Notes under the pieces: model-generated
Told to the model about the DNA's origin: nothing
Seen by the model: the letters and a program-made list of their open reading frames with translations, nothing else
The model's database searches: none
Assembly (NCBI RefSeq): GCF_001468225.1
Contig: NZ_LNRU01000002.1
Coordinates: 124,001 to 188,000 of the forward strand
Direction: 5' to 3'
Source of the DNA: Sphingopyxis sp. H053
Lineage (GTDB): Bacteria; Pseudomonadota; Alphaproteobacteria; Sphingomonadales; Sphingomonadaceae
DNA: 64,000 nucleotides
Position numbers and translations under genes: made by a program
Shown: one piece after another, positions 52,184-61,197 of the stretch
Layout of the letters: each line of letters opens with the position of its first letter
Position numbering within the stretch: position 1 is the first letter of the stretch

Positions 52184-53380
52184 ATGTCCGTTGACCTCAA
52201 ATCGCTCGAAACCGACATGACCGCCTGGCGCCGGCACATCCACCAACATCCCGAGCTCGGCTTTCACGAACAGGGCACGGTCCGCTTCATCCTCGACCTG
52301 CTCGAAAGCTTCGGAGTCGACGAGGTCCACACCGGCATCGGCGGCACCGGCATCGTCGCGACGATCCGCGCCGGCGGGTCGGACCGCGCGATCGGCATCC
52401 GCGCCGACATCGACGCGTTGCCGATGACCGAACTGACCGAGTCCGATCACAAGTCCTGCACCCCGGGCGTGATGCACGCCTGCGGCCACGACGGGCACAC
52501 GACGATGCTGCTCGGCGCGGCGAAGCATCTCGCCGCGACGCGCAATTTCGACGGCGCGGTCCACTTGATCTTCCAGCCCGCCGAGGAATCGCTCGGCTAT
52601 CAGGGGCCGGGCGGTGACCCCGACGGCGGCGCGAGCGCGATGATCCGCGACGGATTGTTCGACCGTTTCCCGATGGACGCCATCTTCGGCATCCACAACC
52701 GCCCGGGCATCGCTGCGGGCAAGCTCGCGGGGCGCGCGGGCGCACTCTATGCAGCGGCGGACAAATTCGAGATCGTCGTCACCGGCAAGGGCGGCCACGC
52801 GGCGCGCCCGCACCTGACGGTCGACCCCGTACTCGTCGCCGCGCAGATCATCGTCGCGGTGCAGAGCATCGTCGCGCGCAGCACCGACCCGATGGACGCC
52901 GCGGTCGTCTCGATCTGCAAGGTCGAGGCGGGCACCGCGTTCAACATCATCGCGGACGAGGCGCGCATGGGCGGCACGGTGCGCACGCTGTCGCGTGCCA
53001 GCCAGGATGCGACCGAACAGCGGCTGCGCGAGATCGTGACCGGCGTTGCCGCGTCATTCGGCGCGAAGGCGGAGCTGCATTACGAACGCGGCTATCCTGC
53101 GCTGCACAATCCGGCCGGCCTCTATGCGAAGGTCCGCAAGATCGCGATTGGCATCGTCGGCCCCGACCGCTTCGTCGATCTCGAGGTGCCGGGCATGGGG
53201 GGCGAGGATTTCGCGCGCTATCTCGACGTCGTTCCCGGCTGTTTCCTGCTGCTCGGCAACGGCGACGAGGGGCCGGGGTCGGTGATGCTGCACAATTCGC
53301 ACTATGCCTATGACGACAGCATTTCGCCGACCGGCGCCGCGCTGTGGGTCGCCTTGGCCGAGACATTCCTGCCAAAATAG
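52184..53380 (+). CDS. M20 family amidohydrolase (aminoacylase/AbgB type)
   Basis: A 398-aa cytoplasmic metallopeptidase that hydrolyses N-acyl amino acids. RRHIHQHPELGFHE, GIRADIDALPM, the metal site MHACGHDGHTTML, QPAEE, IFGIHN, the dimerisation domain GKGGHAARPH and PGMGGEDFARY are all present. Start ATG 52184 with AGGAGG 12 bases before it. Third gene of the TonB receptor-AbgT-M20-acylase row (114 bases after AbgT). Hippurate-like, p-aminobenzoyl-glutamate or indole-acyl amino acids are possible substrates. Confidence 0.93.
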   Translation: MSVDLKSLETDMTAWRRHIHQHPELGFHEQGTVRFILDLLESFGVDEVHTGIGGTGIVATIRAGGSDRAIGIRADIDALPMTELTESDHKSCTPGVMHACGHDGHTTMLLGAAKHLAATRNFDGAVHLIFQPAEESLGYQGPGGDPDGGASAMIRDGLFDRFPMDAIFGIHNRPGIAAGKLAGRAGALYAAADKFEIVVTGKGGHAARPHLTVDPVLVAAQIIVAVQSIVARSTDPMDAAVVSICKVEAGTAFNIIADEARMGGTVRTLSRASQDATEQRLREIVTGVAASFGAKAELHYERGYPALHNPAGLYAKVRKIAIGIVGPDRFVDLEVPGMGGEDFARYLDVVPGCFLLLGNGDEGPGSVMLHNSHYAYDDSISPTGAALWVALAETFLPK

Positions 53381-53401
53381 ATAATCCAGGGAGATTTTTT
53401 G

Positions 53402-55831
53402 ATGCGCCGTTCGACTGCCACCCTGCTCCATGGTTCCGCCGCACTGTTGCTTGCGGCGACGGCACCGACACAGGCACAGGAAAAGGTGGCCATCTACCGC
53501 GACGATTTCGGCGTGCCGCATGTGCAGGCGGAGACGTCGGACGCGGTGATGTTCGGCGCGGGCTATGCGATCGCGCACGACCGCCTCGCCGCTATGGAAC
53601 TCGCGCGGCACAATACGCAGGGCCGCCGCGCTGAGCTTGTCGGGAAATCGGCGATCGAAGGCGACAAGATGATGCGCGGCCGGAGGCTTTCCGACGCGGT
53701 GCTGATGCAGCGCTACAAGGCGCTGGCGCCCGAACATCGCAAGATGATCCAGGCGATGGTCGATGGCATCAACAAGCGCATCGACGAAGTGAATGCCGAC
53801 CCCGCGCGGCTGACCCCGCTCGAATTCATCCGCTGGGGGATCAAGCCGACGCGCTGGAGCCTCACCGAATATCTGACGCTCATCACCGCCGCACCGCTGG
53901 GGCGCGACACCTATGAAATCCGCAACCTCGAATTTCTGAAGGCAATGACGGCGCGCTACGGTCAGGAGAAGGCGTGGGCGATTTTCAACGACGTCGTGCC
54001 GATTTCCGACCCCCATTCTCCGACCACCATCCCCGCGGGCGACGATCTCGCGCCAGCCCGGCCGATGCCCACCCCGGTCCTCGCTCCGGCGCAACTGGCC
54101 CCCAATCGCAATGTGGCGTCAGCGGCGGCGCAGACGAAGCCCACCGAACCGGTGAAAGGCGCCAGCCGCTGCATGGTGATCGGCCCCGAAAAATCGGCGA
54201 GCGGAAAGGTGCTGATGCTGGAGGCCACCGCCGACGGCCCCGAAATCCATCTGAAGGGCGGCGGTTTCGACAATGCAGGGTTCGGGTCGACCGGCTGGGG
54301 TGTCCCGACGATGGGGCGCGGCGCGCAGCATGGCTGGCTGCTGGTGTCGGGCAGCAGCGAAGCCGGCACGACCTTCGCCGAAAAGCTCAATCCCAAGAAC
54401 CCATACGAATATTGGTATAAGGGCGCGTGGAAGACGATGGAGCACCGCACCGAAGCCTTCAAGGTCAAGGACGGCGCGCCCTTCACGCACGAAGTCGCGT
54501 GGACGATCCACGGCCCGGTGATCGCGTGGGATGTCGAAAACGGCACCGCCTATTCGCAGCAGATGGGCGTCCACGGCCGCGAACTCGACACATGGGTCGC
54601 CTTTGCCGAAATGGGCCGTGCCAAGAGCCTCGCCGAATTCAGGGCCAAGGGCGTCGATCGCGTCGGCTGGAATATCGGTGCCTGCTACGGCGGCGAAGAC
54701 GGCACGATCGCCTATTTCGAGGCGGGTGCGCTTCCCAAGAAGGCCGCGGGCGTCGATCCACGGCTGCCGACGCCGGGCACTGGCGAATATGAATGGACGG
54801 GCTTCCTGACCCCTGCGGAAAAGCCGCACACGATCAACCCGAAGCAGGGTTATCTCTTTTCGTGGAACAGCAAGGCGACCGGCTGGTCGCCGGAGGGCGA
54901 CAATGCCCGGATCGGCACGACCTTCCGCACCTGGCTCGGCGACCGGCTCGCGAAGGCGGGCCAGTCGCTGACCTTGCTCGACATGCGCGAGTTCAACGGC
55001 AAGATCTTCAACGCGCTCGGCGCGGTCGACCGCAATCAGGCGGCGCCCGACTTTTTCGCGCCCTATATTCAGGCCGCGATCGCGGCGAGCGACGACCCCG
55101 AGGTGAAGCGCGCGGGCGAATTGATGCTGAGCTTCAACGGCCTGTATCAGGACCGCGACGGCGATCAGCGCTACGACAATCCGGGACTGACGCTTTACCG
55201 GACCTGGCTCCAGACGGCGCCGAAAACGCTGTTCGGCGACGATATGGGCGACTGGTGGAAGACGATCGATACCGACCGCTACCTGACCTATCAATCCAGC
55301 CTGCTGCTGCGCGCCTTTCAGGGCGACAAGGCCGGATTGCCGCTGGGCGTCGACTATTTCAACGGGCGCGACCGCACCGCGATGATGATCGACACGATCA
55401 AGGCGACGATCGCCGAGGTCAAACCGCGCTTCCCCGGCAAGGACATGGCCGAGTGGAAGCAGCCGGTCTTCTGGAAATATTTCGACGCGTCGCTCGAGAC
55501 GCCTGACCGTCCGCAAATGGCGGAGGATTATCCCGAACATCGCCTGTCGGCGGTCCTGCGCCTCGGCCCGACGATGGCGCCGCACAATGGCGGCGAGAGC
55601 TGGGTCGGGCTGATGGAAATCGGCGCCGACCGGCGCGCGCTCTATTCGGTGATCGATGCGGGCGGCCAGAATCTGTTCATCGGTCCCGACGGCAAGGGGA
55701 ACCCGCACCTCGCCGACCAGACGATGATGCACGAGACCAACGAGCTCAAGAAGATCGAGCTTTCGCCCGACAGGATAAGCAAGACGGCCGCGTCGACGAT
55801 GACGCTCGAATATCGGCCGCCGGCCCGTTAG
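53402..55831 (+). CDS. Penicillin acylase family amidase (Ntn hydrolase)
   Basis: An 809-aa periplasmic self-processing amidase. Signal peptide ends near TQAQE (residue 26); the alpha chain starts IYRDDFGVPHVQAE. The autocatalytic serine that becomes the beta-chain N-terminus is in GASRCMVIGPEKSASGK (about Ser255); family members usually read SNxW here, so SRCM is a variant. EYEWTGFL, LFSWNSKATGWS and the C-terminal HNGGESWVGLMEIG are family regions. Homologues cleave penicillins, acyl-homoserine lactones or other N-acyl compounds. It follows M20 by 21 bases, start ATG 53402 behind CAGGGAG, and would release acyl groups before transport. Confidence 0.88.
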   Translation: MRRSTATLLHGSAALLLAATAPTQAQEKVAIYRDDFGVPHVQAETSDAVMFGAGYAIAHDRLAAMELARHNTQGRRAELVGKSAIEGDKMMRGRRLSDAVLMQRYKALAPEHRKMIQAMVDGINKRIDEVNADPARLTPLEFIRWGIKPTRWSLTEYLTLITAAPLGRDTYEIRNLEFLKAMTARYGQEKAWAIFNDVVPISDPHSPTTIPAGDDLAPARPMPTPVLAPAQLAPNRNVASAAAQTKPTEPVKGASRCMVIGPEKSASGKVLMLEATADGPEIHLKGGGFDNAGFGSTGWGVPTMGRGAQHGWLLVSGSSEAGTTFAEKLNPKNPYEYWYKGAWKTMEHRTEAFKVKDGAPFTHEVAWTIHGPVIAWDVENGTAYSQQMGVHGRELDTWVAFAEMGRAKSLAEFRAKGVDRVGWNIGACYGGEDGTIAYFEAGALPKKAAGVDPRLPTPGTGEYEWTGFLTPAEKPHTINPKQGYLFSWNSKATGWSPEGDNARIGTTFRTWLGDRLAKAGQSLTLLDMREFNGKIFNALGAVDRNQAAPDFFAPYIQAAIAASDDPEVKRAGELMLSFNGLYQDRDGDQRYDNPGLTLYRTWLQTAPKTLFGDDMGDWWKTIDTDRYLTYQSSLLLRAFQGDKAGLPLGVDYFNGRDRTAMMIDTIKATIAEVKPRFPGKDMAEWKQPVFWKYFDASLETPDRPQMAEDYPEHRLSAVLRLGPTMAPHNGGESWVGLMEIGADRRALYSVIDAGGQNLFIGPDGKGNPHLADQTMMHETNELKKIELSPDRISKTAASTMTLEYRPPAR

Positions 55832-55849
55832 CGCGCGGCGGAGCCTCGA

Positions 55850-57244
55850 TTGACCGCCGTCGTCTCAGCCGCCGACATCGGCAGCTATTGGCTGGCGAGT
55901 TGCGGAGATGATTTCACGCCGCGCCCTGCTCTGCCGGGCGACGCGACGGTCGATATCGCGATCATGGGGGGCGGCTTCACGGGTCTGTGGACCGCCTGGT
56001 ATCTGCTGCAAAATGATCCGGACCTGTCGATAGCAATCGTCGAGCGGCAATTTTGCGGCTTCGGCGCGTCGGGGCGCAACGGCGGCTGGTGCTCGCCGCG
56101 CTTTCCGATCAATCCCGCCGCCCTCACCCGTCGTTTCGGCGCGGCGACGGCTCGGGCGATGCTGCTCGCGCAGCAGGCGATGGTGGGTGAAGTCGGCCGC
56201 ATCTGCGAAGCGGAAGGCATCGACGCGCATTTCAATCCGGCAGGCGTCCTCACCCTCGCACGCAGTGCGGAGCAATTGCCGTCGCTGCGCCAGTCCTTCG
56301 ACGCTTATGCAAAGCTCGGCATGGAGGATGGCTGCGAATTGCTCGACGCCGATGCGGCGCGGGCGGCGGTGCATGCGACCGAGGTCCATGGCGCCCTGCG
56401 CCTGCGCGCCGGCGGCACAATCCACCCCGGCCGCCTCGTGCGCGGGCTCGCGCGCGCGCTCGAACGGCGCGGGGTGCGGATCTATGAGGGGACCGAGGTG
56501 CTGCAAACCACCGCGGGCATGCAACCGGCGCTCGTTACCTCAGGCGGCACGCTGCGCGCTCGCCGCGCGGTTCTGCTCGCAGGCGAAGCATATTTGACCG
56601 CGCAGCCCGCCTATCGCCGCCGGCTGATCCCGATGGCCTCGACGATCATGCTCACCGCGCCGCTCAGCGCCGAGCGGTGGGACAAGGTCGGCTGGGCCGG
56701 AGGCGAATGCCTCAGTTCCTATGTTCACACGACCAATTACCTCACCCGCACCGCCGACGGGCGCATCCTGTTCGGCAGCCGCGGCGCGCCCTATCGCTAT
56801 GGTTCCGACATGAGCGAGGCCGCGCTACGCGAAAACGCCAATTTCGGCTGGATCCGCGACCGGCTGACCGAATGGTGGCCGTCGCTGGACGGCGTCGAAT
56901 TCACGCATCAATGGGCCGGCTATCTCGGCATTCCGCGCGACTGGTTGCCGACGGTACATTTCGATGCCGTGCGCCGGATCGGGTATAGCTATGGCTATAC
57001 GGGGCATGGCGTGATCACCAGCGCGATCTGCGCGCGCGCACTCGCAGGGCTGGTCACCGGCGCCGCGGCCGATCTCCACGCGCCCTATGTCCGCGAGCGC
57101 GCCCCGAACTGGGAGGTCGAGCCGCTACGCTGGGCGGGCATCCGCTATGTCCAGAACGCCTTTCAGCGGATGGACGTGGCCGAAGCGGCCGGGCGGCGGC
57201 CGCCACCCGACGCAGGCTTGGCGAAACATCTGGGCGAGCCCTAG
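55850..57244 (+). CDS. FAD-dependent oxidoreductase (DAO family)
   Basis: A 464-aa D-amino-acid-oxidase-like flavoprotein. AIMGGGFTGLWTAWYL is the FAD site, FGASGRNGGWCS follows (typical of GlcD/YcjQ-like amine oxidases), and GYTGHGVITSAICARALAGL closes the FAD domain. Members oxidise amines or amino acids such as gamma-glutamylputrescine or sarcosine. TTG start at 55850, 18 bases after the acylase stop; no better start keeps the first strand. Likely to oxidise the amine released by the acylase or M20 enzyme. Convergent with the S9 peptidase (6 bases between stops). Confidence 0.87.
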   Translation: MTAVVSAADIGSYWLASCGDDFTPRPALPGDATVDIAIMGGGFTGLWTAWYLLQNDPDLSIAIVERQFCGFGASGRNGGWCSPRFPINPAALTRRFGAATARAMLLAQQAMVGEVGRICEAEGIDAHFNPAGVLTLARSAEQLPSLRQSFDAYAKLGMEDGCELLDADAARAAVHATEVHGALRLRAGGTIHPGRLVRGLARALERRGVRIYEGTEVLQTTAGMQPALVTSGGTLRARRAVLLAGEAYLTAQPAYRRRLIPMASTIMLTAPLSAERWDKVGWAGGECLSSYVHTTNYLTRTADGRILFGSRGAPYRYGSDMSEAALRENANFGWIRDRLTEWWPSLDGVEFTHQWAGYLGIPRDWLPTVHFDAVRRIGYSYGYTGHGVITSAICARALAGLVTGAAADLHAPYVRERAPNWEVEPLRWAGIRYVQNAFQRMDVAEAAGRRPPPDAGLAKHLGEP

Positions 57245-57250
57245 CGCCCC

Positions 57251-59326
57251 TTATTTCGTCCCATCCGCAAGCGCCCGTTCGAGGCCGGGGACAAACCCGG
57301 CGCCGGTCTTCAGATCTACCTGCGACCCGGCAAGGTCGTCGCCATAGGGCTCCGCGGGCCCGCCGAGGCATTTCGACAGGAAATGCTCGGCGATTGCCGC
57401 GAAGGAGATGTTCGTCGCGTCCTTCGCGTAGACATGACCCTCATCGGGGTAAAAGGCATAGGTCACGGGCTTGCCGCGCGCCTTCAACGCATCGACAATC
57501 TCTTCCGACTGGCTGGGAAAGATGCGCGGGTCGTTGGCGCCGTTGGTGACGAGCAAAGGTTTTGAAATTGCATCGACGCGCGCGATCGGCGAGCGCCGCA
57601 TGAGGTCCGCCGCGCCCTCCCTTGTCGCCGGATCGCCGACGCGATTAACGAACTGCGGGCGTTGCCAGGTCCACCAGTCGGGCATCAAGGCGACTTGCTT
57701 TACCAGATTGCTGGGCCCCGCAAGGTCGACGCCGCACTGGAAGGTGTCGGGCGTGAAGCTCAGCGACACGAGCGTCGAATAGCCGCCATAGGACAGCCCC
57801 ATCACCGCGACGCGGTCCTTCGCGGTCACGCCCTTGTCGATCGCCCACTGCACCCCGTCGAGCAGGTCGTCGTGCATCGTTTCCGACCATTTCCGGTCGC
57901 CCTTCGCCATGAAATCGCTGCCGAAGCCCCCCGACGCGCGAAAATTCACCGACAGCACCGCATAGCCGCGATCGGCGAGCCAGGCGTGTTGCGGATCGAA
58001 AGCCAGATCGTCGCGGAGCCAGGGGCCGCCATGGACGAGGAGCACCATCGGAACAGGGGTGACGGGCATCCCATCGGCGCCGAGCTTGGCGTTGGTCGGA
58101 AGCGTCAGATAGCTTGGCAAGGTCAGGCCGTCGCGCGACGCAATCTTCACGGGATTCCGGCGCGCGAGCGCCTGTTTCTCAAGATCGGGCCGCGTCGAGA
58201 GCAGCGGCACTAGCGTCCGGTCCTTGCGGTTCCACCAGCTATAGCGGTCGGGGCGGTTCGGAACCGTTTCGAGGAGCAGCCAGCGCGCATTGTCGGGGGT
58301 CTGGTCGACAATCTTGAACGGCCCCGCGGCCGCCGCTTGAAGCGCCGCGAACTCGGCGCGCACCTCGTCCGATCGCACCGTCCATTCGCTGACGAGCGGG
58401 TCCTCACGCGTCGCGAGCAGCGCGCCGCTGGCTTCGTCGAACAGCGTATCGACAATATCGGCGCGGCCCGACGCGGCGAGCGGGGTCTGCTTGCCCGTGG
58501 CGAGATCGACCGCGACGAGGTTCGCCTTGTCGCTGGTCCGGCTGTCGAACATCAACAGCTTGCCCGCACCGTCGAGCCCGAGGATTTTCGAATTGCGCAG
58601 CGAGGCCAGCGGGATCGTCATGAACTCGCTCGGTCCGGCGGGGTCCAGGCGGAAGTAAGTCGACGAGCCGTCGATATTGCCGCGGACGCCCAGCCGGATG
58701 TTGAAATCCGGATCGGCGACGACATCGATGTAATTTCGCTCGTTGCGGAGCACCTCGGTACGCTGCCCCGTCGCGAGGTCGATCCGGTAAATGTCGCGAT
58801 AGAGGCGGTCGCGAATGTTCATGCCGACCAGGATTTCGCCGGGACGGCGCTTCGAAAGCTTCACGATCTTTGTCTGCACCGCGGGATCGGCGGTCATATT
58901 GACGACCGTGCGCTTTTCGAGGTTCGCGACCCAGAGCTGGCTATGCTCCTCGCCGCCGACATCCTTCAGCACCAATATGTACCGCCCGTCGGGGCTCCAC
59001 TGGAAACTGTCGGGCGGCCGTGTATCGAAACGGGTGACCGGCGTCGCGGCCTTCAGATCGTCGAGCGGCGCGACCCAGACGTTGAGGACGCCGTTCAGCG
59101 GGTGGAGAAAGGCCAGCTGCTTGCCGTCGGGGCTGATCTGCAATTCGGAGTAAGTGGGCGAAGCAAAAAGCGCGTCGCGCGGCACCAGCGATGCCCGTGG
59201 CGCCGGCTCCGCGCCGACCGCCGGCAGGGCACCGACCATGATCGCTGCGCCCAGCATCGCGGCGGTCCACAGCGTTGCGCGACCGCCCCGAAGGCGCGGT
59301 TCGCGCCGCAACATGTCGAAACCCAT
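57251..59326 (-). CDS. Prolyl-oligopeptidase-like S9 peptidase, secreted
   Basis: A 691-aa peptidase. A twin-basic N-terminus precedes a hydrophobic segment (WTAAMLGAAIMVGALPAVGA). Residues 45-380 form a beta-propeller of WD40-like repeats (ISPDGKQLAF, WSPDGRYILV). The catalytic domain has VHGGPWLRDD, the nucleophile in GLSYGGYS (about residue 535), aspartate in NGANDPRIF and histidine in YPDEGHVYAK. Start ATG 59326 is chosen as the first of the frame that begins in the signal region; an open frame running on upstream overlaps the LysR gene on the other strand. Divergent from that LysR gene, its probable regulator. Confidence 0.9.
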   Translation of the reverse strand: MGFDMLRREPRLRGGRATLWTAAMLGAAIMVGALPAVGAEPAPRASLVPRDALFASPTYSELQISPDGKQLAFLHPLNGVLNVWVAPLDDLKAATPVTRFDTRPPDSFQWSPDGRYILVLKDVGGEEHSQLWVANLEKRTVVNMTADPAVQTKIVKLSKRRPGEILVGMNIRDRLYRDIYRIDLATGQRTEVLRNERNYIDVVADPDFNIRLGVRGNIDGSSTYFRLDPAGPSEFMTIPLASLRNSKILGLDGAGKLLMFDSRTSDKANLVAVDLATGKQTPLAASGRADIVDTLFDEASGALLATREDPLVSEWTVRSDEVRAEFAALQAAAAGPFKIVDQTPDNARWLLLETVPNRPDRYSWWNRKDRTLVPLLSTRPDLEKQALARRNPVKIASRDGLTLPSYLTLPTNAKLGADGMPVTPVPMVLLVHGGPWLRDDLAFDPQHAWLADRGYAVLSVNFRASGGFGSDFMAKGDRKWSETMHDDLLDGVQWAIDKGVTAKDRVAVMGLSYGGYSTLVSLSFTPDTFQCGVDLAGPSNLVKQVALMPDWWTWQRPQFVNRVGDPATREGAADLMRRSPIARVDAISKPLLVTNGANDPRIFPSQSEEIVDALKARGKPVTYAFYPDEGHVYAKDATNISFAAIAEHFLSKCLGGPAEPYGDDLAGSQVDLKTGAGFVPGLERALADGTK

Positions 59327-59401
59327 CCCCAAAGCCCCCTGAATCAAGCCTGTCTGCGCACACAATCTGCCGACCGGCGGGCGCAAGCTCCAATGCGCAA
59401 A

Positions 59402-59415
59402 ATGGATCAATCCAT
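59402..59415. promoter_or_regulatory. Candidate LysR site ATGGATCAATCCAT
   Basis: A 14-bp inverted repeat (ATGGAT arms around CA) in the gap between the S9 peptidase and LysR genes, 76 bases from the peptidase start. Shares ATCAAT with the site beside the paralogous LysR gene. Confidence 0.4.
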
Positions 59416-59486
59416 GCACATCAGGAGGGGTAGCCAGGCGCCCTCCCCGCACTACAACTTCCCAAGAGGCCGAAGGGGCATGAGTG

Positions 59487-60386
59487 ATGGAACTGGCATG
59501 GCTTGAGGATTTCGGTGCCTTGATACACGCGGGCAACTTCTCGCGCGCGGCATCGACGCGCTGCGTGACGCAGCCGGCTTTCAGCCGCCGCATTCGCGCG
59601 CTCGAAGAATGGCTCGGCGTGGAGCTTGTCGACCGCAGCACGCACCAGATGGTGCTGACCCCCGCCGGCAAGCGCTTCGCCGTCATCGCCGAAACCGTTC
59701 TGCGCGATATCGAACATGGCCGGCGCGAGGTGCAGGAGATTGCCGGCACCTCGGCGTCGATGGTCAAGATCCTGGTCACGCACGCTCTGGCGCTGAACTT
59801 CTTCCCGCAGTGGCTCGCGACGCTGCAGGCGATGACCGATATCGCGATCCCGATCCAGCTGACCGCCGACAATATGGGCACGTCCGAACAGATGATGCTC
59901 AGCGGCAAGGCGCATTTCTGCCTGTGCTATTTCCATCCCGGCGCGCCGTCGGTTCTCGATGGGGCGGGTTTCCAGTCGATATCGCTCGAATCCGATGCGC
60001 TCGTGCCGGTCAGCGCGCCGCGCGAAAGTGATGGAGCGCCGCTGCACGCGCTCGCCGATGACGCCGATCATCCGGTCCATCTTCTGGCCTATGGCGCGGA
60101 TTCAGGGATGGACCGTATCGTGTCGGCGACGCTCGATGCCAGTGCGACGCGCGCGAATTTCACGACCGTGTTCACGTCGCACACGCTGATCCTCGCGCGG
60201 ATGGCAAGGGATGGAAAGGGGCTGGCCTGGCTTCCGCTGAGCATCGTCGCGGATGATCTGAAGCGCGGCGCGTTGGTGCGGGCGGGCGATGCGCGCTGGG
60301 ACATTCCGGTCGACGTCCGGCTGTATCGGCCGCGCGGCCGGCAATCGCCGTCGGCCGAAGCATTCTGGAAGCTGGCGACGGCATAG
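59487..60386 (+). CDS. LysR-family transcriptional regulator
   Basis: A 299-aa regulator, paralogue of 46004-46921: same opening (WLEDF..L...GNFSRAA), QPAFSRRIRALEEWLG, and the ligand-domain motif SPSAEAFW at the end. Start is ATG 59487; a GTG directly before it is in frame. Divergent from the S9 peptidase gene and upstream of a HAD-PLP-RidA operon, so it may control both sides. A coinducer is unknown. Confidence 0.92.
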   Translation: MELAWLEDFGALIHAGNFSRAASTRCVTQPAFSRRIRALEEWLGVELVDRSTHQMVLTPAGKRFAVIAETVLRDIEHGRREVQEIAGTSASMVKILVTHALALNFFPQWLATLQAMTDIAIPIQLTADNMGTSEQMMLSGKAHFCLCYFHPGAPSVLDGAGFQSISLESDALVPVSAPRESDGAPLHALADDADHPVHLLAYGADSGMDRIVSATLDASATRANFTTVFTSHTLILARMARDGKGLAWLPLSIVADDLKRGALVRAGDARWDIPVDVRLYRPRGRQSPSAEAFWKLATA

Positions 60387-60564
60387 ACGGGAATGGCGCA
60401 TGCGAACGACGTCCATACGCGGCGGCATGAAACCATCAGCAACGGGCATTTGCCGGCCGGGCGGCCGCGTTGCTAATCGCTCGGCGCCATCCGGCGGAAT
60501 CCCCGACCCGAAGCCTGTGGAGCCGCAGACTCCGGGCATCATTATTGAATTTGGATCCCGATCT

Positions 60565-61197
60565 ATGAAACAGCTCGCTCCCGTCGAAGCGGTGGTCTTC
60601 GACCTTCTGACCGCACTTCTCGATTCCTGGTCGGTCTGGAACCGGGCGGCCGGGTCGGCGAGCGACGGGCTGCGCTGGCGCCGCGCCTATCTCGAGCTGA
60701 CCTATGGTTGCGGCGCTTACCGCCCCTATGAGGATCTCGTCCGCGAGGCGGCCGCCAAGGCGGGCGTGGCGGTCTCGGCACCCGATGCGCTGACTGCGGG
60801 CTGGAACACGCTCCAGCCCTGGCCGGAGGCGCCGCCGCTGCTTGCCGATCTCAGCGCGCGCGGCATCGCGCTCGGCGTCATCACGAACTGTTCGACAGCT
60901 TTGGGGCGGCAGGCTGCGGAACGGGTCGGCGTGACTTTTTCCGTTGTCCTGACATCCGAAGAAACGGGCTATTACAAACCGCGACCCGAATCCTACCGCG
61001 CCGTGCTGGACCGGCTCGGCACCGATCCGGCGCGGACGCTTTTCGTGGCGGGCTCGCCCGCGGACATTCCCGGCGCGGCGGGCGTCGGCATGCCGGTTTT
61101 CTGGCACAACCGCGCCCGCCTGCCCTTTGTCGCCGACGCGGCGCGGCCGTTCCTGATTGCCGATACGCTCGATCCGCTGCGCGAGTTGGTCCGATGA
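60565..61197 (+). CDS. HAD-superfamily hydrolase
   Basis: A 210-aa hydrolase of the haloacid-dehalogenase superfamily, close to L-2-haloacid dehalogenase/phosphatase types. Motif I is VVFDLLTALLDSW (the second aspartate of DxD is replaced by leucine), motif II is ITNCS, the motif III lysine is in YYKPRPES and motif IV is VAGSPADIPGA. Loss of the second aspartate is typical of dehalogenases rather than phosphatases. Start ATG 60565; the open frame begins earlier without similarity, and the 178-base gap before it is otherwise empty. Stop overlaps the next gene by 4 bases. Confidence 0.85.
   Translation: MKQLAPVEAVVFDLLTALLDSWSVWNRAAGSASDGLRWRRAYLELTYGCGAYRPYEDLVREAAAKAGVAVSAPDALTAGWNTLQPWPEAPPLLADLSARGIALGVITNCSTALGRQAAERVGVTFSVVLTSEETGYYKPRPESYRAVLDRLGTDPARTLFVAGSPADIPGAAGVGMPVFWHNRARLPFVADAARPFLIADTLDPLRELVR

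Noticed and set aside
57251-59908. An 885-codon version of the S9 peptidase
   Set aside because: The added N-terminal part is antisense to the LysR gene; the signal-peptide region begins at 59326.
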